From positions 21,244,628 to 21,308,627 of the forward strand of contig OZ037767.1 in NCBI GenBank assembly GCA_964035545.1: 64,000 nucleotides of DNA, given 5' to 3'. The notes under the pieces were generated by a model. It did no database searches. It worked only from the letters and a program-made list of their open reading frames with translations, and had not been told where the DNA came from. Every line of letters begins with the position of its first letter. Position 1 is the first letter of the stretch. Made by a program: the position numbers and the translations under genes. The stretch comes from Bugula neritina. Taxonomy: Eukaryota > Bryozoa > Gymnolaemata > Cheilostomatida > Bugulidae. Positions 1 to 12,055 of the stretch are shown one piece after another.

Positions 1-959
1 GTCATGATTGTAGCCGCCACCCCAGCCAGTAGACTGAACATAAGCAAACCAATGATAGCACTTTGCCAGCCTACAAAACAAACCACATGTTTGAGATACA
101 GGAGACAGTGGGCAGTCGGTAAATGACAAATTCAGTGTGAGACATACAAATGCGTGCTATGAGTAGTTCTATCTGTAAACAGTTTATTCAACGTGAACTG
201 GGTACGATGAAATATTGCAATGGCATCAACAGTTTGAGGTGAATGAATAAAAGCCTGATTCTTTAGTGGAGATACGTAAGAGCCCAGCAGTGATTGGGTG
301 GAGAAATGTAGGAGCCCAGCAGTGATTGGTGGAGATGAGTGATAATGAAGAAAAGCTGATAGTTGCGGGTACTTAAATTACGTTGAACGTTTAGTAAGTG
401 AAACTGGCAGAGACTCTTCAGGTCTTCTTTTGAACTAATGGCCCCTTCCAAGAACTTGTGATGGCATATTTGCCAGATTCCGATTGATATGCCTGTAACA
501 AAAAGCAACAGGTCTGCAGTGATTCAGTACATAGCACGCTGTTGACAGCAACATTGCATTGATAGTTCCATAGTACTGAAACCTCAGTTTAATGGCACTG
601 TAGCTTCAATGCTATGACCAAGAAATAAGTTCGCCAATCAAACTGGACTTTACTGTAAAGTGTTTTACAAAAATGGCAAGTTTATCGATATTTAAATAAT
701 TTGTCACACACTGCTAGTCTTGGAAAGTGACCAGCACAAAGAGTGTTAGACTGAGTTTCCTCTACATACCTGTCTCCCGAGTGGATAGCCAGTGCGAGTT
801 TGTTAATGCGTAGAAAGTAAATGCTACAGCGATGAAGGAGCTCAGGTACCCAACATATCTGTACGGCTTGTAGCAATGCACCTCTTTGTGCTGCTGGGCT
901 TCGGTCAACATTGGATGGGTGTCCATGACAGGCCCTCTTAGTTTGAAGCATCCAGTCAT
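1..959 (-). CDS. claudin/PMP22-like tetraspan membrane protein, 5' part (runs off left edge)
   Basis: Three exons read on the minus strand: 959-770, 492-382 and 70-1. Both introns are GT-AG and phase 1, with acceptors tgttacag and ttttgtag. The start is ATG at 959 or 926; an acceptor-like site near 1003 leaves room for an upstream exon. After about 35 cytoplasmic residues comes a first membrane segment (YVGYLSSFIAVAFTFYAL). The first extracellular loop then shows the W..GLW..C..C pattern of claudin, PMP22 and LHFPL proteins: NSHWL, then GIWQIC, then LCQF. Exon 3 opens a second membrane segment (AIIGLLMFSLLAGVAATIM). The remaining segments lie beyond base 1. Family membership rests on the loop motif and topology. 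I cannot say whether it is claudin, LHFPL or another branch, so function (junction or channel accessory) is open. Confidence 0.7.
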
Positions 960-1003
960 AATCTCAGACGAGTTCCAATCAACAATAAATCTGATAGTTT
1001 CTA

Positions 1004-2300
1004 GGAGAATTGTTTGCAATGCAAAAGATGCCTTCTGCAGATTCAGCTCTTGTAGCCGGATGGTAATGTAGCATCTACACTGGTGCTAGTACCCGATAAC
1101 TTCAATTTTTATAGGAGAACGCACCAAATTTCAATTATTGAAGTAACCCAACTTAATTAGTAATCTAATGAAATTGAGTGTTGGCAGTAGAATAATAATA
1201 AATATCCAATATGAAATAGTTGCTTGAACTATCACCAGATGGTGTTAAGATGCTTTCTGTAATATCCATGGATCGGCACTTAGGTAAAATGAGAAAGTGA
1301 TAAATTATCTAATGAGACTTTAAGTTGAAAGTCCCCGAGCAGCGGCAGATAGCTGCCGGGTTGCATGAAGTCAAAAGCTTTAGAGGCACACTTAGTTGAT
1401 TGAAATTTGGGTGATTAAAATAATGATAATATTGATTATGCACCTGCACACACCTGTGTTATATACCTGTACACACCTGTGTTGTATGCCCTTACACTTT
1501 GGAAACTTCTACACCTCTATGACTAATCCGACTACTACGCTACATGTTATATAAGTACGTCTAGTATAGATAACTACTAATGTAATGGAGCAGTAACTCA
1601 ATACCAATGCTTTAACTTATATAAAATCAATATTTTAAGACGATCAGAAGGCATGAAATGCTTTTGTAATGCGTCTATAGTAGAAGTAGGATTTAGTGTT
1701 CCATGCCTTTGAATAAATAAATCAATTATTCTCTAATTGATATCAACACAACAAAATCCTTAGTATCATGATTAATTAACCTTGTATTAAATTAAAATTT
1801 AACTTTCTAACATGTTACTATTTATATCATTACGCTACTATATTTGTATTACTATGTTACTGAATGCTGGATTTATATTACTATATTACTATATTTGTAT
1901 TGTTACCTATGTTATTCATTTATATCACTATGTTACTATATTTATATCACTATGTTACTATTTTTGTATAACTGTAGCTAAATTTGTATCATTATGTCAC
2001 TGTATTTGTATGACTGTATGTTAAACCTATAATACTAGGATCTGTAAGCTAAAGTTTGTTTGACTGTGAGTGGAAACTTGTATTATGAGCTGGTAGAGTG
2101 GGATACTGAATCATGTATGAGTGTGTAAACAGATATTTATTTACATAGACTAGAGAAATTTACTTTAATAACACAAATTATAGAAATAACGGAGGGAGAG
2201 GGGGTCATACAGTTAATATAATGCAATAAATAGAAACATGAGGAAGCAAAGACATATGATGATGGCCCTGCCTGGTATTTGAGTCGAGATGAGACTTATT
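1004..2300. other. intergenic, AT-rich, with degenerate repeats and a probable 3' end of the upstream gene
   Basis: No exon could be supported here. It holds short CACACCTGTG repeats near 1440-1485, a degenerate pyrimidine-rich array at about 1811-2005 and, on the minus strand, ATTAAA and AATAAA-like signals around 2125-2170. Those signals would suit the 3' end of the membrane-protein gene whose stop codon is at 2301-2303. Confidence 0.5.
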
Positions 2301-5300
2301 CTAAGCTCTGGTCATCTGAGAGTATTCGTCTCTATGATCAGAAGCAGATGCTGAAAAATGGCTTGAAGCAGCACCAAGTTGGTGGTCACCGAGTGCATTG
2401 GTTTGGGGACATCGAGTCTGGACGCTGATGTATCTACAAATATTGTGCACAGTCCCCCAATTGGGTGCTGCTTCTAGCCATATTCCAGATGTTGCTGAAA
2501 GTGGGTGAAGCAAAATATTTGTGGGTTATAAACACACTGTTTTATAGAAATCAGTGAAATTGAGGAAGATCTCTGAGCTAAGCGATGCAGGGAAAGACAG
2601 GCGGGCTCTCGGATCACTCCAGATTTTAGCACTTTTTCTGAGCTCAAGTTTAGTGCTGACTATAGAGTGATACCCCAAGACTTTAAATTGTCTTCTGGTC
2701 ATTAGTTGTAAATGTTTATGTGAGAAAAGATGATTCAGAGTGTAGGAGTGGTTAATTTTTTCATAAGTAAAGAAATGGTTTGATAAGAAGAAATAAGAGA
2801 GGACGGAGTATCAAAGGCAAGTGTTGATAAGTTTGAAAAGTTTACTCACTATTTTTGCCAGTTCTGTTCAGAGGGTTGCATGCCAAGTCCTTAATTCCAG
2901 TAAAACTGGTGAGATTATCAGTGCAATTGTACCAGAATCCGTGATGCTCGATATGGGAGAAATTTTCATCTAAATATAACAATGATGGTGTTCCTAGGAG
3001 TTGTGTTCTTTTTACATTAATTTTTGAGTAAAATTCACATGTAATACTGCATACTGAGCATGATGTCTATTGATGCATTGCATATATTGGTTACTATAAC
3101 TAATACAACTATAACTCACATTACTTTAAATAGCACTACTCTAACTACATGTATAACTAACAATATTCTATAACTAGCATTATATACTATAACTATAACG
3201 CTACTATAAATTTCATCAACGGCATTGTCCTGTAACATGCATGCTTGCAATAAATAAATAGTATGGTATGCTATAATATATACTATGACCTATCATAATA
3301 CTACTCACTATATACCCCATTTTAATACACACACATGCATGCACGCACCCACGTTTCATTGCATGCACACACACATACAATCAAGTATAACATTCATATA
3401 TATATATTATAGAGCACAACTCCTAATAACAAAACAGGCACTCAAATAGAAGACAACTGCTAAAATGAACTACTATCACGCTCAAGACGACAGCAAAGCA
3501 CTGCACTCTACCCTCGCACATTGGTTGTGACCTTGAACTCTGCAAACGTTATACTCACATGTGTAGTAGCAGGTTCCATTGATGTCTACAGTTGAACAGT
3601 TGTATTCTGGGTAAATATAATAGGGCTGATCCGGTGGTAGAGCTGAAACAGTGCATGCCATAATTATTATATCATTTTATTATATTGTATTTTAATATAT
3701 TATAATGTATTCTAATATATTATATTATATTGTATTCTAATATATTATATTGTATTCTAATATATTGTAATGGTTGTCGGAAGTAGAAGCTCTCCAGACC
3801 CCTACTAAACATTGGCCTACATATTATATTGTAATTTGTTAGTTATAACGTTGTCTCCTAGTCTTCCCGTTTGCGGCAAACAACGTGACTGGTATATACT
3901 GTGAAACTACTCTCCAATCAGCTTGGATATAGGCACGTGACTTAACCCTTATAAACAGTGCCTTCCGCGCACAGCAGAACAGGCTAGGCTAGTAACCTGA
4001 TAGTTAACCTTTATATTCTTGTGTTCTTGTATTTTATTCGACTCATGTAACGCTTTTCCTAATCATATCTTGTTTATAAGATATAACTAATTCTCACATT
4101 CCTGATTACATAATATCCCTGTGATGCAGTAATTGGCAGCATACAAAACAGACCCACAAACTATAGTTCTGAAAACTATAACAATAATTATATTATATTG
4201 TATTCTAACATATTGTATTATGTCGTATTCTAATATAGTATATTTTAATATATTATATTATATTGTATTCTAATATATTTATTATATTATGTTGTATTCT
4301 AATATGTTAGATTATATTGTATTCTAATTATATATTATATTGTATTTTAACATATTATATTATAGTATATTATTTAACACAACTCACTGTATGTATAGTT
4401 GAATGTCTTGTAAACTTTGTAGGTAACCCATCTGGTACTACATATGGGTGGAATAGCATAGATCATCACAAACAGAGCAATAATAAACCCAAGGGGGCGT
4501 GTCTTCTTAAACAGTGGGTGGTCCCAGTAATCGTACAACCTCTCCCACTGTTCCCCAGTGTATTTATTCTTAGGTTGTCTGGCTGCGGCTGCATTGATAC
4601 ATAGCATATAGTTCATAATATTACCTTTGCAGAAGTACGCCATTGTTGCGATAAAACAAAAGAAAATAGGTTTTATTACTAATATATTTTCGTATTTATT
4701 TGCTATCCACAATATTACATTACTTACAATATTCCTTCATAACCTTATTTTGAATCTGAATTAATCTGTAGTCTATTTTTTGTGATTTCCTATAAAGTTT
4801 GTCTAATAACATGAGGAGGGGAGGGTAAGACTGACTTGAAAGTACACTCATTAAAATGCTGAGTCTATAATACATAGTTGACTATAGAAAGGTGCTGGCG
4901 ATGTCGTACCATGATGGAACTACAGTGCAGGCGGATGTAGAGGAACTACTGAAGGGGGTAAAATGCATAGGCAAACCCACGTCACTTTCTTGTGAACAAG
5001 TATCTCGAGGAAACTCGAGTGATACAACTACACAGAGTGAATATGCTACACCTGTGGACTATATATGTATTGTGCAGTCGGGACAAACTGGTTACTGGTT
5101 TGCAACGCAGTTATGTGTGCACAGGATATACACCAAAGGCGTACACTCTTTTATGAGTTCAGCCTGCAACTGCAGTTCCCTGTTATACATGCATAAGTCA
5201 GCTGCAGTTTTTATCCAGTAACCTGCAACAGTGCATACCATTTACGCAACTACCAGAGAGTATATATAACTCCACCTATTTCCAGAGTGCATGTCGTATT

Positions 5301-8300
5301 ACACCACAGCGAAAAAGCATACGATGTCTTTTACTGTCCGAAAGTATATGACTGCATATATTACCAAAGAGTATATATTACTTTGCATTACCAGAGAGTA
5401 TATATAACTCTTCCTATTACCAGAGAGTATATATTACTCCACATATTACCAGAGAGTATAATAATATACTTTCTGGTAATATTTGGAGTAATATTATATA
5501 CTCTCTGGTAATGTGAAGTAATATATTATATTACTATGCAGTATCAGAGAGTATAATTATATTACTCCAAATATTACCAGAAAGTATATATTACTCCACA
5601 TATTACCAGAGAGTATATGTTACTTTACATGACCAGAGAGTATATATTACTCCACCTGTTACCAGAGAGTATATATTACTCTACCTATTACCAGAGAGCA
5701 TATATTACTTCACCTATTACCAGAGAGTATATATTACTCCACCTATTACCAGAGAGTATATATTACTTGACCTATTACCAGAGAGTATATAACTCCAACT
5801 ATCACCAGAGAGTATATATTATTTTACATTACCAGAAAGTATATATTACTTTACATTACCAGAGAGTATATATTACTCCACCTATTACCAGAGAGTATAT
5901 ATTACTCTACCTATTACCAGAGAGTATATATTACTCCACATATTACCAGAGAGCATATATATTAACAGAATACCCACCATTTCCTTTTCCTTTAGATGGT
6001 AGAAGCTGTTCCATGTCGGATATGGCCTTAGACAAGGCGGTTTCCTCCTCCACTGGGACGGTTTGTTTGTTGACAAATTTCACACTTTCCTTGCGAGCTT
6101 TTCTAATAGGAGCTGGAAGTTGCTTCTTTGCTACCAGAGAAATTACACTGCATGGTTACAGAGTTGAAGTATCTCCTTCAATACATGAAGATACTAAGTG
6201 GACTACAGCCCTGTACACAGTGTGCAGATGTATACATGGCCACAATAATGCTTTGCAAATATATCTCATTGTCTGACAATCAGTCCCAAGAGGGTCATAA
6301 AAGAAGAACATGACTCCATCAAACAGTGTCCTAGGTTGATATAAAACCCCTGATTGCTGAATAGACTTGGTGGCTTTTAGGTTTTTATTTTGATGATGTT
6401 CATGATGTCGACAAATAAATAAGTGTGAACTGTTTTATCAATTCTAATTCAGCCCATCAAGTCTTCATTTAAACGAAAATATGAGCTTTCCGTTTCACTT
6501 AACCCTAAACACGTTGCTTTAAATTTATATAGCCTAACTTTAAAACCATTTAATGTGCTTACAGGGTGCCTTGGTTAGCCCCCTTAATTGCATTCAACTG
6601 ATATTTTACATCCACTCCTAGTCAATATTGAGAATAACGAGAGGGGAATTCATGACATTTTATTTGACAAATCTCTGGAGATGAGAGTATCAGTTAAATG
6701 AATGTGAGATGTTGGTTAGGTCTCGCAGAGGCAACATATGTTCATATTAACTATAACAGTAACCATAATAGTAAATTCCATAATGCTTTTCTTATTCGCA
6801 TCTGGTATCGTCAAGTGATACAAATCAACCTTAAATCCACAACCTTTATATGAATGTACATTTATTTGCTATTTACAGTTTACCACATGCTATTTAAAGT
6901 ATACTATGCTCTTTATAGTATACTACATGCTATTTATAGTACATTACATGCTATTTATGGTATACTACATGCTATTTAAGGAGTACGCTACATGCTATTT
7001 AAGGAGTACGCTACATGCTATTTATAGTATACCACATGCTATTTAAGGAGTACGCTACATGCTATTTATAGTGTGCTACATGCCATTTGTAACTTCTACA
7101 GACCTGCTTCTTCCTGCTTTCTCAAAAACTCTTCTCTCTTCATCTCCGCTTCTACTTTCATTTTCTCTGACCACTCCAGCCATCTATCCTGGCGCTGTGC
7201 TTTGGAGTTGAACAAAGACTTGGATATTTTACCAAGAGAAGATATGCTCTCTGATAACAAAATAAAACACAACCACATAAACTGATTTTATATACATTTA
7301 CTTGTTACACTTGAAAACTACAATATATAGAGAAATTAGGCACTATAGCTTGCTATAGCGTGTAGTGAGCATACTGTAGTGTGCAGTGAGTATACTTTAG
7401 TGTGTAGTGTGTATATTGTAGTGTGTTTACTGTAGTGTACAGTGTGTATACTGTAGTGTGTAGTGTGTATACTGCAGTGTGCAGTGTGTTCACTGTAGTG
7501 TGTAGTGTGTTTACTGTAGTGTGTAGTGTGTATACTGTAGTGTGTTCACTGTAGTGTGTAGTGTGTTTACTGTAGTGTGTAGTGTGTATACTGTAGTGTG
7601 TTTACTGTAGTGTGTAGTGTGTATACTGTAGTGTGTAGTGTGTTTACTGTAGTGTGTATACTGTAGTGTGTTTACTGTAGTGTGTATACTGTAGTGTGTT
7701 CACTGTAGTGTGTATACTGTAGTGTGTAGTGTGTATACTGTAGTGTGTATACTGTAGTGTGTAGTGTGTAGTGTGTAGTGTGTAGTGTGTAGTGTGTATA
7801 CTGTAGTCAGTGTAGTGTGTTTACTGTAGTGTGTATACTGTAGTGTGTAGTGTGTAGTGTGTAGTGTGTAGTGTGTAGTGTGTAGTGTGTAGTGTGTAGT
7901 GTGTATACTGTAGTCAGTGTAGTGTGTATACTGTAGTGTGTTTACTGTAGTGTGTATACTGTAGTGTGTATACTGTAGTGTGTAATGTGTATACCATAGT
8001 GTGTGTATATTTATATGTGTAATTTCTACAGAGTCACTGTATTGCTGAGAGCATAAGCTACCAGACACACACTCTGGGAAAGCTTTTATGTAGAACATTA
8101 ATTATTAATGTGAAGGCCGTTGAGCTACAAACACTATAATTATATAGCTGAATAGAGCTGATGTTTTATATACACATCTACAGAGAACCTGAGGAAATGG
8201 AATCAATAAAATTATGTCAGCAGCAAACATAGTTGAAGAGGTATAAAAATTTTCCCATTTAGTTTCTATGTTATAAATTGTGTTCACTTGTGCCGCTATA

Positions 8301-9676
8301 TAAATGACCAAGTTTGACTTATAATGTTGCAGTTCATACTAAAGCTGTGGGAGACATCAATGTTATGGACCTGAAACAGTGTGTCAGCACTAGTAGGCAG
8401 AGATATGGGAGTTGAGCTCCCCACAAAGAAGTTACTGACCCGCACAGAACAAAGCACCATCAACTCCTTTCTAATGAAATGCAGTATAGTAAACCTTAGT
8501 GTAAGGGAGACAAATCCCTAATTAATGGTGATGTTGGTATCAACACTAAAAACGCCAACTTCTGAAGAATTTCCCAAATTCTGAAGAATTTCCGATTTAA
8601 ATGGTAGCCTCAAGCTGTGTATAATGTTGTGAAGTATTTAGAGTAGATACTTACGACGCCCTTTATCTGGGGGAAGTGGTCCCCAGCTATAATCGTCATC
8701 TTTGCCAAGGTCAATGTCATTAACGTTGAAATGAACTGCTCGACTGAATCCGCTGTTCTCATACACTGGAAGCAGGAAAGAGAGAGAGAAGTCATGTACA
8801 GTATTTAGTACATAGATGTGGTGGTGAACAAAGATTATACGGTAAGAATAAGCCTCTTACCGAGATTTCTAGGGTCGTTTATTCCGAGAACTCTGGAAGC
8901 CTTGTCGCTGTGGTGGGTGGAGCCTGGTGAAACTCCTGATACCTGAGTTTATAAAAGAATCACAGTGACTAATTCACATTATCCAGATGAACTTTAGCCT
9001 TTGACCTTTACTGCAAGCACTTATTATTCAATTGCTTCACTCTACAACATATACTAAACTTTTTCTGTCGGCCCCAGCTATGTTGTAATTGGTAATTCTA
9101 GTCTGGCACTAACATATGTTTGAAAACTTGCCTACCCCATAAATATTTTGCTTGAAAGAATGAATTTGTGTGATTCTTGCATAATTATGGTGACCTATGA
9201 CCTTGACAGATATTTAATAGGCTGTTGGAAGCTCCCAGTGACGGCAGAAAACAGACTCTGCCAACAAAATATATTGTCGCTATAGCAACAGTAGGCAGCT
9301 ATTAGCTACAAAACATCTACTAGAAAAAAGGCTAACTTTTCCAAACCTGCAATCAATGGTTTCGAAAACTTTGGGCTACAGCTATAGTCTGTGTTCTTCG
9401 TGTAATGAGTTAAACCCAGTGTGATGTATCCAATAGCAAACAGTATAATAACAATGACATAGTGTAAATGCACATGCTTCACTAGCTTGCACTTATATAC
9501 AACTTATCAATTTTTGACACAAAAATTACCATTGTAGGTATAGGCTGAAGTACAGAGTGATAAAAAAAAATTGCCTAGTTTATTACCACAGCATAGAATG
9601 TGGTGCGGCAACTCCACCAGTGAACATATCAGCATGCACTCACCAAGATACCCTTCAGGGCTCCTTTATTATCCAT
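2301..9676 (-). CDS. unrecognised single-pass membrane protein with long charged N-terminal region (short form)
   Basis: Eight exons on the minus strand: 9676-9644, 8942-8861, 8765-8655, 7250-7104, 6130-5978, 4588-4388, 3642-3559 and 2494-2301. Phases agree throughout and the total is 1005 bases (334 codons plus stop). The first exon starts MDNKGALKGIL with a good ATG context (acaATGG). Residues 1-200 are hydrophilic and charged, including DDDYSWGP and a Lys/Glu-rich stretch (EWSEKMKVEAEMKREEF) likely to be helical. One membrane segment (PLGFIIALFVMIYAIPPI) follows. The outer part has a Cys-containing loop with an N-glycosylation sequon (INGTC), then SGIWLEAAPNW...NIC, faintly like a claudin first loop, and ends SQMTRA. 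Weak points are the donor gtctgt at 7103 and the acceptor at 4589, which could instead be read through to an upstream ATG (MAYFCK). I do not recognise the family. Confidence 0.62.
3656..4375. repeat. two AT-rich arrays of about 25 bp units around a unique core
   Basis: Units resembling tattctaatatattatattg recur at about 3656-3775 and again at 4190-4375, with about 400 bases of unique sequence between. They lie in the intron after the membrane-segment exon. Confidence 0.7.
5258..5960. repeat. minisatellite, about 29 bp unit, with one inverted block
   Basis: About 20 copies of a unit like attaccagagagtatatatt plus actcc(ac/ct). The block at about 5461-5520 carries the unit in the opposite orientation (actctctggtaat), so the array contains an internal inversion. 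It ends only 18 bases from the donor at 5977. Long reading frames here come from the repeat. Confidence 0.85.
6880..7085. repeat. tandem repeat, about 21 bp unit (ctacatgctatttaaggagta)
   Basis: Roughly nine copies of tacatgctattta(t/a) with variable spacers (agtata or aggagtacg). The array ends just before the exon at 7104-7250. Confidence 0.75.
7350..8010. repeat. large tandem array of gtgtagtgtgtatactgta units
   Basis: About 650 bases of 10- and 20-bp variants (tgtgtagtg, tgtatactgtag, tgtttactgtag) arranged in changing higher-order order. It lies in the intron between exons 8655 and 7250. The open frame of His/Thr/Tyr repeats on the minus strand (7700-8098) is a repeat artefact. Confidence 0.85.
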
Positions 9677-9704
9677 TGTTACACTAAAACATCCCTGTTG
9701 CCTG

Positions 9705-9900
9705 CTTAGTCAGCAGTCTGTCCAGTCAGTGCAGCTGACAGCCAGTGCAGGTGACAGTAGGAACAGGTGACAGCCAGTGTAAGTGACAGTCAGAGCAGGT
9801 GACAGTCAGAACAGGTGACAAAGCAGGTGACAGAACAGGTGACAGAGCAGGTGACAGTCAGTGCAAGTGACAGTCAGGGTAAGTGACAGTGGGCAGGTGC
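9705..9900. repeat. short tandem repeat, caggtgacagtcag type
   Basis: Degenerate copies of (a/g)caggtgacagtcag(t/a) immediately upstream of the MDNKG first exon, so it would lie in the promoter region of that transcript. Confidence 0.75.
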
Positions 9901-10916
9901 TGTCATGGATGTCGAGTGGACTGTTTGATATGTATTGTTGGGAGACCTGAGTGCTGGGTGAATAAAGTAAATTCCACTTTCTCATTAATTTATTCATGAG
10001 ATTGTCGAGAGCTGCGGCAGGCATTAATTTGTTTTAAAGCAATAAATTTATGGGCTATGAGATATTATGTACTCAATTACTAAGTCAATGTGCATATTGC
10101 GTTGCTAATCAATACTGTTGGCTGGGAATTACCGAGCTATTAGGTGCCAGGAACAAGTCCAGACCTGATAGGCAGACTGGGCTGCAGATTACATTCACAA
10201 AAATACTGAAATATAGAACTCTGTTGGTAAAACCTGGACTTTATGTAGACTGGTTAAACGCAATAAAAATAAATAAAGAGTTATCTTCCCTTGAGCACCT
10301 CAAACTGCATTATAGTTGTTATGGAATGGGTATGCAGAAATTTGAAATTATAAAAAGTTTTAAATTTGACTCCCCAAACTTTATTTTAATATAAATTGCA
10401 GAGCATTTTCCTTGATATGCTTGAAAGTGAGTTTTTTTTCAAAGAATTGATTTTAATAACCAGTTGATTTCTGTAAATGCATCTAAACATTAACAAATTA
10501 CAATTTCAGGTCAACATACAATTCATTGAGCGCACAACTCTAAGCCTGGATACAGATTTTAAGCCAATGAGCACACAACTCGATCAAGTATCACGAAGAG
10601 CCAGAGCCGTAGCAACTGTAGTAACCATGGCAACATAGATATAGTCAGGTAGACAATAAAGCTTGGTAATTGAATTTTCAGAATGCTAGAATCTAGATAG
10701 ATGTCTTAAAAGAATAGAATAATCTTCTATCATTTCCTGTTATGTTGTTCAACTATAGCTGTGTTATCAGAGCAAGTGGAATAATGGTGTAGAAATTCTG
10801 AACTAATTAAATATGACATGATGTTCAAAGACTGTGCTGCCAGATAATGCAGCATGTTATGGTATGTGGTGAGTTGACATCAAACGCAGTTAGTGTTGTG
10901 TTTCTATCTCTTCTTC

Positions 10917-11027
<111 letters not shown>

Positions 11028-11149
11028 GCTTGCAAGTAAATCCTAGCCGATAATTCAGTAAGTTGACTTGACTTTTCTATGAAACTATTCATATCTTATT
11101 AAGTTATTGTATTATTGCTGTATATAATCGTATTATAATATAAAGATAT

Positions 11150-11275
11150 ACTGTGTGTGACATATAGATACACTGTGTGTGACATATAGATATACTGTGT
11201 GACATATATAGATATACTGTGTGTGACATATAGATATACTGTGTGACATATATAGATATACTGTGTACGTGACAT
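11150..11275. repeat. tandem repeat, 18-20 bp (tgtgtgacatatagatatac)
   Basis: Six to seven near-identical copies with small length changes, 60 bases from the donor of exon 11542-11334. Confidence 0.85.
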
Positions 11276-11333
11276 ATTATTGATATTAGTATTCTAATAG
11301 GAAATAAAATGCGTGACGCGATAAAACACTCAC

Positions 11334-12055
11334 AGCAATGCCAGGAGCTACTGAACCAGAAAAAAGTGCATCAAAGTCTGTAGGGGTAACATCTTGTTCA
11401 ATGCCATAGTTTCCAGTGTCATCATATGCATCAGAGTAAGGGGCGTATCCAGCACTGCCCATTGCTGCTGGGCTGTAGGGAGATGTAGAATCATAGTCTG
11501 TGACACTGACCACAGGAGTGTTGTAAGCAGAGCCTGTAGCACCTGAAAATATAGTGGGAAGTGGCAGCAATTTAATCTTGAAGTTGAAGTAGTTGCAGTA
11601 AGGAAAAAATAGAGATGAGCCTGTGTTCTAAATTAAAAATATAGCATAAGAAGTTATGTTCTCGCGAAAATTTCAATCCGCACCCCAAACGGAAATCTAC
11701 TATAAAGAAATTTAGAGAGCTTAGGCTACCTATCTCAATTTCTCCACTGCTGCACCTAAAGTGCGTAAGCAGCATGGGACATGAGATGGTATTTAACTAA
11801 AGGTTAAACACACACTTTGCTGTTAATTCACCCAGTTACCCTGTTGGCCTGTCACGATTTTGTCTCGAAGAAGTGCACTTTTATTAGTATTTATAAAAAA
11901 TGATTTTTCAGGTGAGATATACCGTATGTAGGAGTTGCACCCTCATGATGATGTAACGTTCGCTGGGGAGGAGATGGTAGACCAGAGAGCCCAGGGTTTC
12001 CTCTAGGACTTGCTCGAGGGTAGGCGGGGTTCATCTGAGAATGGGTAGGGTTCAT
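11334..12055 (-). CDS. alternative 5' exons of the membrane-protein gene (Pro/Ser/Tyr-rich N-terminus)
   Basis: Two exons, 12055-11923 (or from a second acceptor/ATG at 12034) and 11542-11334, joined in phase 1. They end in phase 0 at a gtgagt donor. The exon at 8942 also begins in phase 0, so they can replace the MDNKG first exon and give a 437-codon form. The encoded tail is low in hydrophobic residues and rich in Pro, Ser, Gly, Tyr and Asp (for example VSVTDYDSTSPYSP and DDTGNYGIEQDVTPTDFDAL), as in a disordered cytoplasmic tail with phosphorylation or SH3-type sites. Both candidate starts follow ctctcag or attctcag, so either the ATG is initiating or an upstream phase-0 exon joins here. 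Assignment to this gene rests on strand, order and phase. Confidence 0.55.
11590..11760. mobile_element. MITE-like dispersed element, copy 1
   Basis: The ends resemble an inverted repeat (left ttgcagtaaggaaaaaa; right tttctccactgctgcaccta). The interior shares aagaagttatgttctcg with similar elements at 26171-26335 (opposite orientation) and 53223-53371. It lies just upstream of the acceptor of exon 11542. Confidence 0.6.

Noticed and set aside
4892-5221. 109-residue plus-strand frame beside the 29-bp array
   Set aside because: No splice, start or family signal, and it lies within an intron of the minus-strand gene.
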